NCBI GenBank assembly: GCA_003551645.1
Contig: PUND01000043.1
Location: 1 to 57,322 of the forward strand
Direction: 5' to 3'
Length of the DNA stretch: 57,322 bases
From: Phycisphaerae bacterium
GTDB lineage: Bacteria; Planctomycetota; Phycisphaerae; SM23-33
In this document: one piece after another, positions 8,016 through 16,857 of the stretch
Position numbering within the stretch: position 1 is the stretch's first letter
Layout of the letters: each line of letters starts with the position of its first letter
Notes under the pieces: model-generated
Told to the model about the DNA's origin: nothing
The model's input: the letters and a program-made list of their open reading frames with translations, nothing else
Databases searched by the model: none
Program-made: the position numbers and the translations under genes

Positions 8016-8422
8016 TGGGTCGCTACACTCGCATCGGCTCCGTGGAGTTCGACTCGTCTCCGTTGCCGCTGCCGGTGTCTGTGCGGGTGTCGCGCCGGGC
8101 CGAACCGCTGCCGGCGTCCGGGGACAACCACGCATTCGCCACCAGCGTCGAAACCGCCACGCCCGTTTTCTCGGCGGAGGTTCGCATTCGTGACACCTCG
8201 GCCGCCGAGCAACTTGACCTCGGGCAAAGGGGCGACCTGGGCTTCACAGTCCGCGCGGCCGAGCAGGACAAGCCCCACAGGAGGGTCACGCTCAAAGGCG
8301 CCGTGCTGCTGGCGGTGGAGCTGGCATACGAGCAGACCGAGGCGGCGGACGCGACGCTGCGGTTCGTCGCCGAGGCCGAGACCGGCTCGCAGGAGCCGTT
8401 TAGCGCGGGAGACCAGCCATGA
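8015..8422 (+). CDS. Phage tail-tube-like or neck protein
   Basis: Protein of 135 residues beginning MGRYTRIGSVEFDSSPLPLP and continuing with alternating strands (TPVFSAEVRIRDT, RRVTLKGAVLLAVELAYEQ). A small beta-barrel protein at this point of the order would fit a tube or neck subunit. It overlaps the previous gene by one base and the next by four. Function inferred from context only. Confidence 0.6.
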   Translation: MGRYTRIGSVEFDSSPLPLPVSVRVSRRAEPLPASGDNHAFATSVETATPVFSAEVRIRDTSAAEQLDLGQRGDLGFTVRAAEQDKPHRRVTLKGAVLLAVELAYEQTEAADATLRFVAEAETGSQEPFSAGDQP

Positions 8423-8784
8423 GTTCGTTCGGCGGCAGTAACCTGTTCGGCTCCGGCCCGCACTCCATTCGTCCGTGTTCGTGGGGGCGGTCGCAACAGC
8501 GGCGCGGCTTCGACGCCCTGGACGGCGAGGTGGTGCTGGACGACGGGCTTCGCGGCCGAACCATCGAACAGACCGGCCGACTCCGGGCATCCACCGCATC
8601 GGCCCTGCAGACGCTGATTGAGGACATCGAGCAGCTCATAGACGGGCGGACGCATACGCTGCTGGACAATCACAGCCACGTTTACCCCAACGTGATGCTC
8701 CAGAGCTTCGAGCCGCGGACCCCCATCCAGAAGGGCCGGTCGTACTGGTGCGACTACACGGCCCGCTACCTGCAACTGCCATGA
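8419..8784 (+). CDS. Phage structural protein, unknown
   Basis: Protein of 121 residues. Notable features are LDDGLRGRTIEQTGRLRAST, a helical middle (LQTLIEDIEQLIDGRTHTLL) and YPNVMLQSFEPRTPIQKGRS, a pattern like small virion proteins with strand-helix-strand domains. ATGA-type overlap with the previous gene. The next gene starts four bases before its end. No family recognised. Confidence 0.6.
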   Translation: MSSFGGSNLFGSGPHSIRPCSWGRSQQRRGFDALDGEVVLDDGLRGRTIEQTGRLRASTASALQTLIEDIEQLIDGRTHTLLDNHSHVYPNVMLQSFEPRTPIQKGRSYWCDYTARYLQLP

Positions 8785-9500
8785 CCGGCCAATTCACAAC
8801 CGAAGGAATCGACGGGCTTTCCGCCCTGCCGCGGGCCGTGCCGCCGGGCTGGCGCGTGAGGTTCCGCTCGAAGCACGCGGGCATGGCGCATCAGCTCTAC
8901 GTCAACGGCCGGCTCGCCGACTGGACCGACACCACCGACCGGCGAAGCTTCACGCTGGACGACTACGGCCCGTGCGAGTTGACGGTCGCGGCCGTGGCCC
9001 CGCGCGAAAGGGCTACGGACTTCTCGCACCTCCTGCCGGATGAGGTCCGCCGTCCGGCGTGGGTCTTCGAGGCGGCTATCCCGCGTGGGACCGACCTGGG
9101 CCGGTCGGACCGCATCGAGGCGACGATCGTCGGCGAAGCCGGGCCGATCGCATCCTTCGAGGCCTGGCCGGAGCACATCCGCCGATGGGCCTGGGGTGAG
9201 GACCGCTTCGGCAAGGGCGGTTTCGGCTACGACGGCTCGCTCGCGCCCGGTGCCGGGTTGGGTGCGTTCGGGGCCGGGGCGTTCGGTATGGACGCGGATG
9301 TAATCCGACTGCGGATGCCCATCCCGGCGACGGGCGAGCACGAAATCACCATCCGCAGCGTAAGCGACAAAGGCCCCGCAGCCGAGTTGCCCCCGATTCA
9401 GTTCATCTCCGCACCGCCTCCGGCTGCGCCAGAGTCGATAGCCGTCGCCGCTTACGACAACCAGACCCAGACAGTAACCCTGCAAATCCAGAGAGGTTGA
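8781..9500 (+). CDS. Phage structural protein with Gly/Phe-rich loop
   Basis: Protein of 239 residues. The ATG at 8781 overlaps the previous stop; the track start at 8748 is less likely. The N-terminal half is a fibronectin-like beta domain (GWRVRFRSKHAGMAHQLYVN). The middle carries a Gly/Phe-rich loop (WGEDRFGKGGFGYDGSLAPG, then GLGAFGAGAFGMDAD), followed by IRLRMPIPATGEHEITIRSV and a Pro/Ala linker. Probably a tail or baseplate-associated component; this is inference. Confidence 0.6.
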   Translation: MTGQFTTEGIDGLSALPRAVPPGWRVRFRSKHAGMAHQLYVNGRLADWTDTTDRRSFTLDDYGPCELTVAAVAPRERATDFSHLLPDEVRRPAWVFEAAIPRGTDLGRSDRIEATIVGEAGPIASFEAWPEHIRRWAWGEDRFGKGGFGYDGSLAPGAGLGAFGAGAFGMDADVIRLRMPIPATGEHEITIRSVSDKGPAAELPPIQFISAPPPAAPESIAVAAYDNQTQTVTLQIQRG

Positions 9501-9501
9501 C

Positions 9502-10323
9502 ATGACCGAAATGCACCCGCCCGACGCCACACTCAACGCCCTTTCCGGAACCGCCGACGACGAGCAGGAGGTGCCCTTCCCGACCATCGGCGAGTCGCCT
9601 TACTACACCAGCTTCTACAGGATGCTTCATCGCCTGCTCGACGTGGCCCGCCGCGCCGGCGACCTGCGCGTGTACAAGGACGGGGAGCTTACCTTCGGCA
9701 TCCGGTGCGGCCGCTTCTTCGACGGCGACGAGCTGCGAGAGTACCCCGGCTCATCCGGCAACGCGCTGGCAAACAACGCCGAGAACCACATCTATCTGGA
9801 CGCCGCTGGTGCGCTTCACGTCTCGACCGGCGGCTTCCCGCCTCCGGCGACGCCGCACATCCGCCTGGCGACCATCACCACCGCCGCGGGCGGCTATACG
9901 CACGCCGACATCGGCGACCGGCGCGGCCCGGCCATGTTCGCGCTGTCCAACGGGCTGTCGCCCTCTCGGCTGCAAGACCTGCTGCCGGGCATGGCAATCA
10001 CCGCCGGTGAGCAGACCGGCGATACGCGGACCGTCACCTGCCAAGTCACCGACGCGGCCGGAAACGACCTCGCCGAGCGGTTCCGCATGCGCCTGTGGGT
10101 GGCGACGGTCGAGTTCGGGCCGCCCGGCGCCGACGGCAACTCGGTGAGCGTTACCGGCGGCGAGTTGCTCCGGGAGATAACCGCCGAGGCGGATTATGAG
10201 CTTATCACCGCGCCGGACGGCTCGGCCGCCGTGGACCTGGCCGTCACGCCGCCTGCGAGCCGCTGGGTCTGCGCGGAAATCGACGGGCGCATCCACTGCT
10301 CCAACGAACTGACATACGCCTGA
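9502..10323 (+). CDS. Phage structural protein, unknown
   Basis: Protein of 273 residues with GAGAGG just before the ATG. It contains YYTSFYRMLHRLLDVARRAG (helical), LTFGIRCGRFFDGDELREYP, a NAENHIYLDAAGALHVSTGG strand region and a C-terminal Ig-like segment ending in WVCAEIDGRIHCSNELTYA. The layout suggests a helical anchor followed by beta domains, as in tail fibre adaptors. No family recognised. Confidence 0.6.
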   Translation: MTEMHPPDATLNALSGTADDEQEVPFPTIGESPYYTSFYRMLHRLLDVARRAGDLRVYKDGELTFGIRCGRFFDGDELREYPGSSGNALANNAENHIYLDAAGALHVSTGGFPPPATPHIRLATITTAAGGYTHADIGDRRGPAMFALSNGLSPSRLQDLLPGMAITAGEQTGDTRTVTCQVTDAAGNDLAERFRMRLWVATVEFGPPGADGNSVSVTGGELLREITAEADYELITAPDGSAAVDLAVTPPASRWVCAEIDGRIHCSNELTYA

Positions 10324-10334
10324 GGCCACAAGCC

Positions 10335-12449
10335 ATGCCATTACACCACTACATCGACAACGAGGTCCCGGACTTCGCCGAGTGGGACACCGTCGTCGCT
10401 GACGGCGGCGCAACCGTCGTGCAGACGGCAGAGTCCGGCTTCCCGGAAAGAGGCAAGCTCGGACTGCGGATCGACTGTCAGATGGAACAGGCGTGGGTCG
10501 AGAAGCAGCTAGGCGGCGCCGGCGATCACCTGGCGATCGGCTTCTGGATGAGGATCGTCGAGCCGCCTGACTGGGCCTGGTGGATGACGAAGCTGGGCGT
10601 CTGCGAGGCCTGCGCGGAAGACGACGCCGGCATGCGACTGCACCTTCGGCAACACCCAAACGGCCTGTGCCTGTCGCTGCACCAGGCGACGGACGGTTCC
10701 CTGAACGTGATCAACGACGATCTGCTCCTTGATAGTCAGCGATGGCACTACCTGGTCGCCGTCTGTCACTGGGGTCAGAGCGAGTGTGAGGCCAAACTCT
10801 ACATCGACGGCTCACTCCGCGGGCATTCGGTCCTGGCCGACTGCGGCGCAGGCAGGCGTCCGGACCGGGTGCGTCTCGGCTGCACCGAGTCCGGCGGGGT
10901 GTGCCCGGTCGTGCTGGACTTCGACGAGATCAAGATCGCCGACGCCTACCCCGAACCGTTCCGGGCCGAACCGCAGACGGAGCACCCGGCGCCGGAGCGG
11001 ACCGTGGTGCTGGTCGCCGACACTGAATATGGCCGGGAGTTCGCCGACGGTTGCGTCGAGATGCTGGGCATTCCGCGTGGCAACCGGTGTGTGCTGTCCA
11101 ATGCCTCCACGGACGAGACGCTTCAGGACCACGCCGCCTTCGAGCAGCAGGTTGAAAACGACCTGCGGGCGTGGCTGGCGACCAACCCCACGGCCGCCGC
11201 CCGATGCAACTGCCTGCTGCTGGGCGGCGACCTGCCCGGGTACTTCATGCACGACGGGCTGCGGCACTCGGCCACCTCCCGACTGATGAATACGCACCAG
11301 CCGTTCTCGACCGGGTCGGACAATCCGTTGTACGCCCCCGGTGAGGTTACACGGCTGACCAAGGCGGCCCTGGACGGTTTGTATCTGGTGACGCGCATAG
11401 ACGCCCCGGACCCGCAGGACGCGAGGACGGTGATGTCGCGGTCGGTTTCCGTATCCGCAATGGAGTCGCTGCCGGCCGACAACCTGCTCTACTGCGACGA
11501 TGCGGCTTATCGCCCATCCCCGGCATGCGGGCGTCTGCGCATGCCGACGTCCGATATCTCGAAGCTGGATATGGCGGCGATGGTCTGGGGCCGGGTCGCC
11601 GACCCGCAGTTCGGCGACGGAGGTACCCGCGCCGTCTTCGCCGACACATCGGCCGGCTCGGCCGCCACGCTGAGGGACAAGAGCTTATCCTGCGGCCGGG
11701 CGCTGTTTGATGCCGGCTTCGCCGCCGCACTTGGTTGCAGTGATGAGCCGGACGACTTCGACGTCGAGAGTTTCTTCGAGATGCTCCGCATCGGCGGCAC
11801 GCTTGCCGAGGCGTTCGCCGTCGCCACGGCCCGGCTGGACTACACATCGGTCGCCTGCGGCGTTCCGACCATGACGGTCGCGACACCCCGAGCCGGCGTG
11901 AACATCTATCACGGCGTCGGAAGCGCCGACGCCATCGACTACTCCGCACCGATGGCGTATCTGCACGAGAACCAGCAGACCGTCGATGTGCCGCTGGAGC
12001 TTGCCGCCGGCCGGAGACACTACCTGGCCGCGCGGGCGGTCTCGTCGGCCAGCGTCGAGGAGAACAATACCCACATCATCACCTGCGCACGTGCCGACGC
12101 CCAGGGAGTGATGCTCGGCGAACCGCTGCCGACGCCGACCGATCTCGTAGTCGATGTCCTGTCGCCGGGCCGCGTGGCGATCGGCTTCGTATGCCGAGTC
12201 GAGCCGGGCCTCGCCCGACCGGAGGCGTTTGAGGTGCTCTCGGACAACGGAAGCGGGCAACTGGACGCCGACAACCCCGTCGCGAGCATCCCGGCGGCCG
12301 ACGACCGGGAAGTGTTCATGGCCCAGGCGACCGACCTGACCCTGCCGGCAAAGCTGGCCGTCCGCTGCCGCCGAGACGGGCACACCGGCGAGTTGAGCCA
12401 AACAGTGAACGCCGCCTGGCCGACGCCCGCGCCGCCGGCTGTGCTTTGA
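10335..12449 (+). CDS. Large fibre-like protein: LamG-like lectin fold plus TIGR03790-like domain
   Basis: Protein of 704 residues, the largest of the module. Residues about 1-210 resemble a LamG/concanavalin-type jelly roll (LAIGFWMRI, LYIDGSLRGHSVLADCGAG, RPDRVRLGC, DFDEIKIADAYPEPF). Residues about 225-535 follow the pattern of the TIGR03790 family: VVLVADTEYGREFADGC, CLLLGGDLPGYF, GLYLVTRIDAPDPQDAR, then GGTLAEAFAVATARLDYTSV and CGVPTMTV. The C-terminal 140 residues are beta-rich. LamG suggests carbohydrate or surface binding. The second domain is unusual in a virion protein. GAGGC precedes the start. Confidence 0.65.
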   Translation: MPLHHYIDNEVPDFAEWDTVVADGGATVVQTAESGFPERGKLGLRIDCQMEQAWVEKQLGGAGDHLAIGFWMRIVEPPDWAWWMTKLGVCEACAEDDAGMRLHLRQHPNGLCLSLHQATDGSLNVINDDLLLDSQRWHYLVAVCHWGQSECEAKLYIDGSLRGHSVLADCGAGRRPDRVRLGCTESGGVCPVVLDFDEIKIADAYPEPFRAEPQTEHPAPERTVVLVADTEYGREFADGCVEMLGIPRGNRCVLSNASTDETLQDHAAFEQQVENDLRAWLATNPTAAARCNCLLLGGDLPGYFMHDGLRHSATSRLMNTHQPFSTGSDNPLYAPGEVTRLTKAALDGLYLVTRIDAPDPQDARTVMSRSVSVSAMESLPADNLLYCDDAAYRPSPACGRLRMPTSDISKLDMAAMVWGRVADPQFGDGGTRAVFADTSAGSAATLRDKSLSCGRALFDAGFAAALGCSDEPDDFDVESFFEMLRIGGTLAEAFAVATARLDYTSVACGVPTMTVATPRAGVNIYHGVGSADAIDYSAPMAYLHENQQTVDVPLELAAGRRHYLAARAVSSASVEENNTHIITCARADAQGVMLGEPLPTPTDLVVDVLSPGRVAIGFVCRVEPGLARPEAFEVLSDNGSGQLDADNPVASIPAADDREVFMAQATDLTLPAKLAVRCRRDGHTGELSQTVNAAWPTPAPPAVL

Positions 12450-12517
12450 TGCCGACTCACAGGGCAAACATGCCTTTACGGATGCTAACTTGTTTTCGCT
12501 TCTCAAACGAGTCACAG

Positions 12518-12600
12518 CACAGAGCCGCGAAGAGACAGAGAGTTACATATTCCGTCTCATACATCTCTGTTCCTCTGTGTCGAAAGCACGAACGTCCACA
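12518..12600. repeat. Palindrome-ended intergenic repeat, copy A
   Basis: Begins CACAGAGCCGCGAAGAGACA and ends TTCCTCTGTGTCGAAAG, so its ends are complementary. A related copy in the opposite orientation is at 15961-16040. It sits between the fibre-like and hub-like genes and interrupts the otherwise tight gene packing. Confidence 0.6.
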
Positions 12601-12644
12601 ATGCACGAATCATCTCGTCTCTTACTGAGCACCTGTCAGGAACC

Positions 12645-14339
12645 ATGAACACGCTGAAGCTTTCAAAACGCACCGAATCGCCCGTGCTGCGATGCGCCGC
12701 TCCACTGGTCTTCGTGGACGGCCGGTTTCGTCCGGATTTGCGGGGCCGCTTGTGGGAGGTCCTGCCGGCGCCGCGTTTCGGGCGGGCGCGGCTCGAGGTC
12801 CGGGGCCGGGCAGTGCTTCCGCCGCCGCGGATCGGCTCACACGTGCTCCTGCTCGGGCCGGGCGCGGTCGGTCAGTTCCTCGGCGTGGTGGATTCCCGCA
12901 TCGACCGGCTGGGCGAACAGGCCGACCCGCCCGGAGTCGAGGTCCGCCATATCCTCGCTGAAAAGCTTTCCGACAGGGTCGCCGCCCGGCACCTGCTCAT
13001 CGGCGGGGAGCCGGTCGAAATACGAAGCGGCACTGTGGGCTTCAACACCGGCTGCGATTCGATGGCGACACCGAACGACCACACCCTCAACGGGCGGAAG
13101 ACGCCGTTGTTTTCGTCGGCCGCCGACGCCCGGCGGTGGAGCGTGGCCGATGCTCTTGCGTATCTGCTGGCGGCGTGCGTGCCGCCGGAGGTGGAGGTCC
13201 AGGATATCGACGAGCTTCGCGAGCTTGCCGGCGGAATCAACGCCGGCGAGTCCGACATCACCGGCCGGACGGTAGCCGAGGCGCTGGCGAACGTCGCCGC
13301 CGCCGCGGCGCTGGAACTGCGGGCCGCGCGGGCCGGTGAGGGGCTGGTGTTCTACCGCCCCGGCAGGCAGGGCCGGCTGCGGAGCGTCCGTCTTCAGCCG
13401 AGCGGGCAAAGGGTGCTGGCGTCGGGCAGCAATCTGTGGCGAGGCCGGCTTGAGTTTCACCGTCGGCCGGGCCGGCGCGGCGTGCTGGCTCTGGGGGCGC
13501 GCCGGCGGTACGAGGCCACATTCGAGCTTTCGCCCGGCTGGGACCCCGCGAAACAGACTCACCGCTGGCGAGACTTCGTTCGCGGCGAGGCCGCCGACTG
13601 GCCCGACGTTTCGCGGGTTTACCGCAAGTGGGTGCTCAACGAGCACGCTCGTTACAGCGGCGAGCCGTGGAACCTGCCGGTGCACGACTTTTCCGAGATA
13701 GACCCGTATGCGTTCACCGCCCTGTCCCCGCGACGGTTCCTGCCGTGCATCTCCACCGACGAGGCCGGGCAATCGCTGGGCATGGCGGTGGAGTTCCGCC
13801 GCGGCGGGGAAGACCAGTGGCGACGCTGGCCGGGACCGGTCTGGACGTGCGAGGACGAGTGCGCCGTGCTGCTCGGCGGCGACTCGCTGCCGGGCGACTT
13901 CTTCGCAGCGGCCGCTGCCGGCGAAGCGCAAGTGCGCATCACGGCGACCGTGCAGGCCGACGCCCGCCTGATAGCCGAGGTCCCAGGCGACCCCAATCTG
14001 CCGACCGAGACTGCGGACTTCTCCGACCGCGCCGCCTGGCAGCGGGTCTCGCCGCTGAGTGTCTTCTACGGCCGTGGAGACCTGGGCGTGCCCGACGAGC
14101 GCGACGACGCCGATATGCTCGCCGAGCTTGCCCGCCGCCACGCCGAAGGCGCTTGCGAGGCGGTCGAGGCGCATCTGACGCTGGGCTGGCCGGATGCGTC
14201 TTTCCACGTGGGCGACCGCGTGGAGCGGATCGACGGGCGGGCGATTGAGCTTGCCCCTCACGCCGACGCGGCGCCGCGGGTCCGCTCGGTCCGCCACGAC
14301 TTCGACCGATTGACAACCGAACTGACTGTCACTGGATGA
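12645..14339 (+). CDS. Phage baseplate/tail-hub-like protein
   Basis: Protein of 564 residues; CAGGAACC precedes the ATG. It has an N-terminal beta region (DGRFRPDLRGRLWEVLPAPR), a helical middle (SVADALAYLLAACVPPEVEV, TVAEALANVAAAAALELRAA), and a C-terminal part with HLTLGWPDASFHVGDRVERI and RVRSVRHDFDRLTTELTVTG. The last block resembles the end of gp27/late-control-D-like hub proteins, where a short strand domain closes the ring. Assignment rests on this pattern and on gene order. Separated from the previous gene by 195 bases holding a repeat. Confidence 0.6.
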   Translation: MNTLKLSKRTESPVLRCAAPLVFVDGRFRPDLRGRLWEVLPAPRFGRARLEVRGRAVLPPPRIGSHVLLLGPGAVGQFLGVVDSRIDRLGEQADPPGVEVRHILAEKLSDRVAARHLLIGGEPVEIRSGTVGFNTGCDSMATPNDHTLNGRKTPLFSSAADARRWSVADALAYLLAACVPPEVEVQDIDELRELAGGINAGESDITGRTVAEALANVAAAAALELRAARAGEGLVFYRPGRQGRLRSVRLQPSGQRVLASGSNLWRGRLEFHRRPGRRGVLALGARRRYEATFELSPGWDPAKQTHRWRDFVRGEAADWPDVSRVYRKWVLNEHARYSGEPWNLPVHDFSEIDPYAFTALSPRRFLPCISTDEAGQSLGMAVEFRRGGEDQWRRWPGPVWTCEDECAVLLGGDSLPGDFFAAAAAGEAQVRITATVQADARLIAEVPGDPNLPTETADFSDRAAWQRVSPLSVFYGRGDLGVPDERDDADMLAELARRHAEGACEAVEAHLTLGWPDASFHVGDRVERIDGRAIELAPHADAAPRVRSVRHDFDRLTTELTVTG

Positions 14340-14899
14340 CCATGAAGACCGACCGCGTTTATCACGATTCGTTCAAACACCTCTCCCAGGCCGGCGGCGG
14401 AACGGGCGTGCTGCTTGCGCGCATCGTCGCGGCCGAGACCGGCAACCGCTACTCGGCCGTCGCCGTGGAGTTCGACGGTGACGGTCTGACACAGCCGGTC
14501 GGGGATGAGGTTGTGGTAACCAACCTGGCCGAGGACCCATCCGCCGGCGGAAACCTGCCAGCCGGCACCGAGGCGCTGGCCGTGGACACCGAGGGCCGGT
14601 GGGTGGTGCACGTGCGCGCCTTTGGGACGGCCGTGTTCGCTGCCCGGGTGATAGCCCACGCCGGGACGGCCGGCCGCTACATCGTCCGCGAGCAGGCGCT
14701 GTCGCCGGAGGGCACCTTCGAGGACAAGCCCGGTGCCGACGACGTTACCGCGACGAACCTGGCGGAGCTTTCGCTGGGCGACGGGGCGGCCGTCGATGAT
14801 GACACCATCGTACTGGTGCACGCGGTGCCGGATACAGGCGAGCCGCCGACGCCGCGGCACGTGTTCGACCATCCCGCCTACGCCAAATACCTGGACTGA
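14336..14899 (+). CDS. Phage structural protein, unknown
   Basis: Protein of 187 residues that overlaps the previous stop (ATGACCATG; the second ATG at 14342 is also possible). Beta-rich: GTGVLLARIVAAETGNRYSA, GDEVVVTNLAEDPSAGG, RWVVHVRAFG. The residues VTNLAE and ATNLAEL recur, hinting at an internal duplication. An OB-fold or spike-type domain would fit the position after a hub gene, but this is inference. Confidence 0.6.
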   Translation: MTMKTDRVYHDSFKHLSQAGGGTGVLLARIVAAETGNRYSAVAVEFDGDGLTQPVGDEVVVTNLAEDPSAGGNLPAGTEALAVDTEGRWVVHVRAFGTAVFAARVIAHAGTAGRYIVREQALSPEGTFEDKPGADDVTATNLAELSLGDGAAVDDDTIVLVHAVPDTGEPPTPRHVFDHPAYAKYLD

Positions 14900-14904
14900 A
14901 CGCG

Positions 14905-15945
14905 ATGAGCTACAACCCAACATGGCAGAACGCCGACCCGGCCGGACAGGTCGTCGCGGCCGAGCACTTCATCCGGCTCAGCGACGCCGCCGAGCTTGCC
15001 GACGCGGTCAACCGCCGCCGGCTGCTGACCTACCAGGCGGAGCAGGACTTCTCGTCGGACATCGCCGCCGGCGCGCATGTGAGAAACCGGGTAATCGACT
15101 CGGCCGAGGCCCCGCCTTACGACGCGTTCCGCAAGTCGCTCGCCGAGAAGATACTGCACCCGCCCGTTGGCACGCTCGGCGGACAGCCCGCCTCCCCGCT
15201 GGCTATGGACTGGCTCTGGCCGATAGCCGACGGCGATGAAGACAAACTCCTGGTCGCCGGCGACGCCGACGAAGGCCAGGTGGGGCTTTTCGAGAAGCTC
15301 AACGGAACCGACGACTGGACCGACGCGACGCTGACGCCGGGGCAGTCGCGCATACGCGCAGTACACATCAACGAACTGCGGCAGGCGGTGGAGTGGATCC
15401 GCCGCGGGCGCTGGGTCCTGCCTGTGTATCCGGAAGCGGGCCTGTTCTCGCCGATGCCGGATACGCCCTGGGGCGGCGGGTTCCTCGCCAACGATGGCAG
15501 CGAGGAGCTTCGGGTGGTGGGCTTTTCGATGTTGCGTACGCCCGAGACGCCGCCGCGCGGGCTGACCGACGTTACCGTCCGGCCGTCCACCCGCATCGAG
15601 CTTCTCGCCAGCGACGACTGCACGCTCCAGGTGCACCATTGCCTGCGGGAAATCGACTTCCAGACCAACCCGCCGACGTGGAACCAGTACGCTCCCGACG
15701 CCTCGGCCGCATGGTCGCAACCGGGCGGGCTGGGCGAAGGCGATTCGCTGCCGATCGGTTCGCTGACGCTAACCGCCGGCGAGCCGGGGCATATGTCCGG
15801 CCCGGTGGTCGCCGCGGCGCTTCAGGCGATGACAGACGGCGCCGAGCGGAACCTGCTTGTCCGCAGGGAAGACACCGGCCCGCAGACCGTTGAGATAACC
15901 GTAATGCTGGTCGTGGAGTTCGACCTTCTAACGCCGCCGAACTAG
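14905..15945 (+). CDS. Phage tail fibre/adaptor-like protein
   Basis: Protein of 346 residues. It carries IRAVHINELRQAVEWIRRGR (about residues 151-170), a short helical motif that I associate with tail fibre or attachment proteins of environmental phages, here followed by RWVLPVYPEAGLFSP. The C-terminal half is beta-rich (TVRPSTRIELLASDDCTLQV, TVEITVMLVVEFDL). No strong ribosome site. It is the last large virion gene; a repeat element follows. Confidence 0.6.
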   Translation: MSYNPTWQNADPAGQVVAAEHFIRLSDAAELADAVNRRRLLTYQAEQDFSSDIAAGAHVRNRVIDSAEAPPYDAFRKSLAEKILHPPVGTLGGQPASPLAMDWLWPIADGDEDKLLVAGDADEGQVGLFEKLNGTDDWTDATLTPGQSRIRAVHINELRQAVEWIRRGRWVLPVYPEAGLFSPMPDTPWGGGFLANDGSEELRVVGFSMLRTPETPPRGLTDVTVRPSTRIELLASDDCTLQVHHCLREIDFQTNPPTWNQYAPDASAAWSQPGGLGEGDSLPIGSLTLTAGEPGHMSGPVVAAALQAMTDGAERNLLVRREDTGPQTVEITVMLVVEFDLLTPPN

Positions 15946-15960
15946 AGAGGCAGAGTTGGT

Positions 15961-16040
15961 CGTTTCGAGCGTCCACTGTTCGACACAGAGGGACAGAGGA
16001 ACTGAGTTTTATTTCTCTGAATCTCTGCGCCTCTGTGTCG
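15961..16040. repeat. Palindrome-ended intergenic repeat, copy B
   Basis: Contains TTCGACACAGAGGGACAGAG and ends CTGCGCCTCTGTGTCG. In reverse complement it resembles copy A at 12518-12600. It is followed by a second small repeat, AATCCGCAATCCTAAATCCG continuing to 16094. Confidence 0.6.
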
Positions 16041-16061
16041 CATCGACGCTTGCACCCGCTT

Positions 16062-16094
16062 TGAATCCGCAATCCTAAATCCGCAATCCGCAAT
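16062..16094. repeat. Short tandem repeat of AATCCGCAATCC type
   Basis: Three to four copies of a 7-9 base unit (AATCCGCAAT). It runs right up to the start codon of the next gene and occupies the place of the ribosome site. Related units appear at about 50205-50258. Confidence 0.6.
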
Positions 16095-16373
16095 ATGAAC
16101 CTGATCTCCGTTCTATATGACCTGGCCGGCTTTGGGGCCGCGGGGCTTATGGGAGCCATGTGGCTGTGGGAGCGCCGCCTCAGCCGCCGGCGGGAAGAGC
16201 AACTCGACGACGCCCACGAGCGAATCCGCCGCGACGAACAGCGGCTGGACAAACTCACCGAGGTCGTCGAGCGGAACACCGCCGCCGTAGCCGGCTTCGC
16301 CGAGACGCAGCGACAGGTGCACGAGACGCTGAAAGACCTCAGCAGGGAGCTTCGACATGACCGGACGTATTAA
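16095..16373 (+). CDS. Small membrane-anchored coiled-coil protein
   Basis: Protein of 92 residues: an N-terminal membrane segment (LYDLAGFGAAGLMGAMWLW) then a charged coiled coil (RRREEQLDDAHERIRRDEQR ... QRQVHETLKDLSRELRH). The layout is like small phage membrane proteins of the lysis or holin region, but no family is recognised. The start lacks a ribosome site because a repeat directly precedes it. The end overlaps the next gene by 17 bases. Confidence 0.6.
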   Translation: MNLISVLYDLAGFGAAGLMGAMWLWERRLSRRREEQLDDAHERIRRDEQRLDKLTEVVERNTAAVAGFAETQRQVHETLKDLSRELRHDRTY

Positions 16374-16857
16374 GCTGATTTGCCTCATCCCACCGGCGCT
16401 GCTTTGTGCCGGCTGTGCCGAGACGGCCGCGGTGAACCTGATCTCCGTAGCCCGCGAGGGCATCGCCGACGCCCGCGGCGCCCAGCAGGACCAGCACGAG
16501 GAACTGATGACCCGGCTCGCCGGGCAGAAGGAGTCGCTGGACGAGGCGTTCGACTCGGACGTCCGCCTGGTCGCGGCCGGCGGAATCACCGACGCCGACG
16601 GCGAGCCGGTGGAGCTGACGCCGGAGTGGGTCATCTCCGCCCGCGCCGGCTACGCCGCGGCCCGCGACGTCGTCGCCGCGGAAATGCTCTCCGCCGAGCT
16701 TGCCCACGCGGCGCGTCTGGACAACCTCGCCGCGGCCGACGAGGCCCTTGAGATGGCGACCGACCTGTTGCTCCGCCAGGCGGGGCTGACCGAGCCGGTC
16801 CGCGTCAAACTGCTGGATAAACACGGGAGATGGATTGATGACAGACAACAGCGTTGA
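16357..16857 (+). CDS. Predicted lipoprotein of the phage module
   Basis: Protein of 166 residues. The N-terminus MTGRIKLICLIPPALLCAGC ends in a lipobox (LCAGC), so export and lipidation at Cys20 are expected. The rest is helical and acidic (GAQQDQHEELMTRLAGQKES, AARDVVAAEMLSAELAHAAR). A lipoprotein after a membrane coiled-coil gene recalls o/i-spanin pairs of lysis cassettes, though Rz1-type proteins are usually much shorter. Role uncertain. Confidence 0.65.
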   Translation: MTGRIKLICLIPPALLCAGCAETAAVNLISVAREGIADARGAQQDQHEELMTRLAGQKESLDEAFDSDVRLVAAGGITDADGEPVELTPEWVISARAGYAAARDVVAAEMLSAELAHAARLDNLAAADEALEMATDLLLRQAGLTEPVRVKLLDKHGRWIDDRQQR

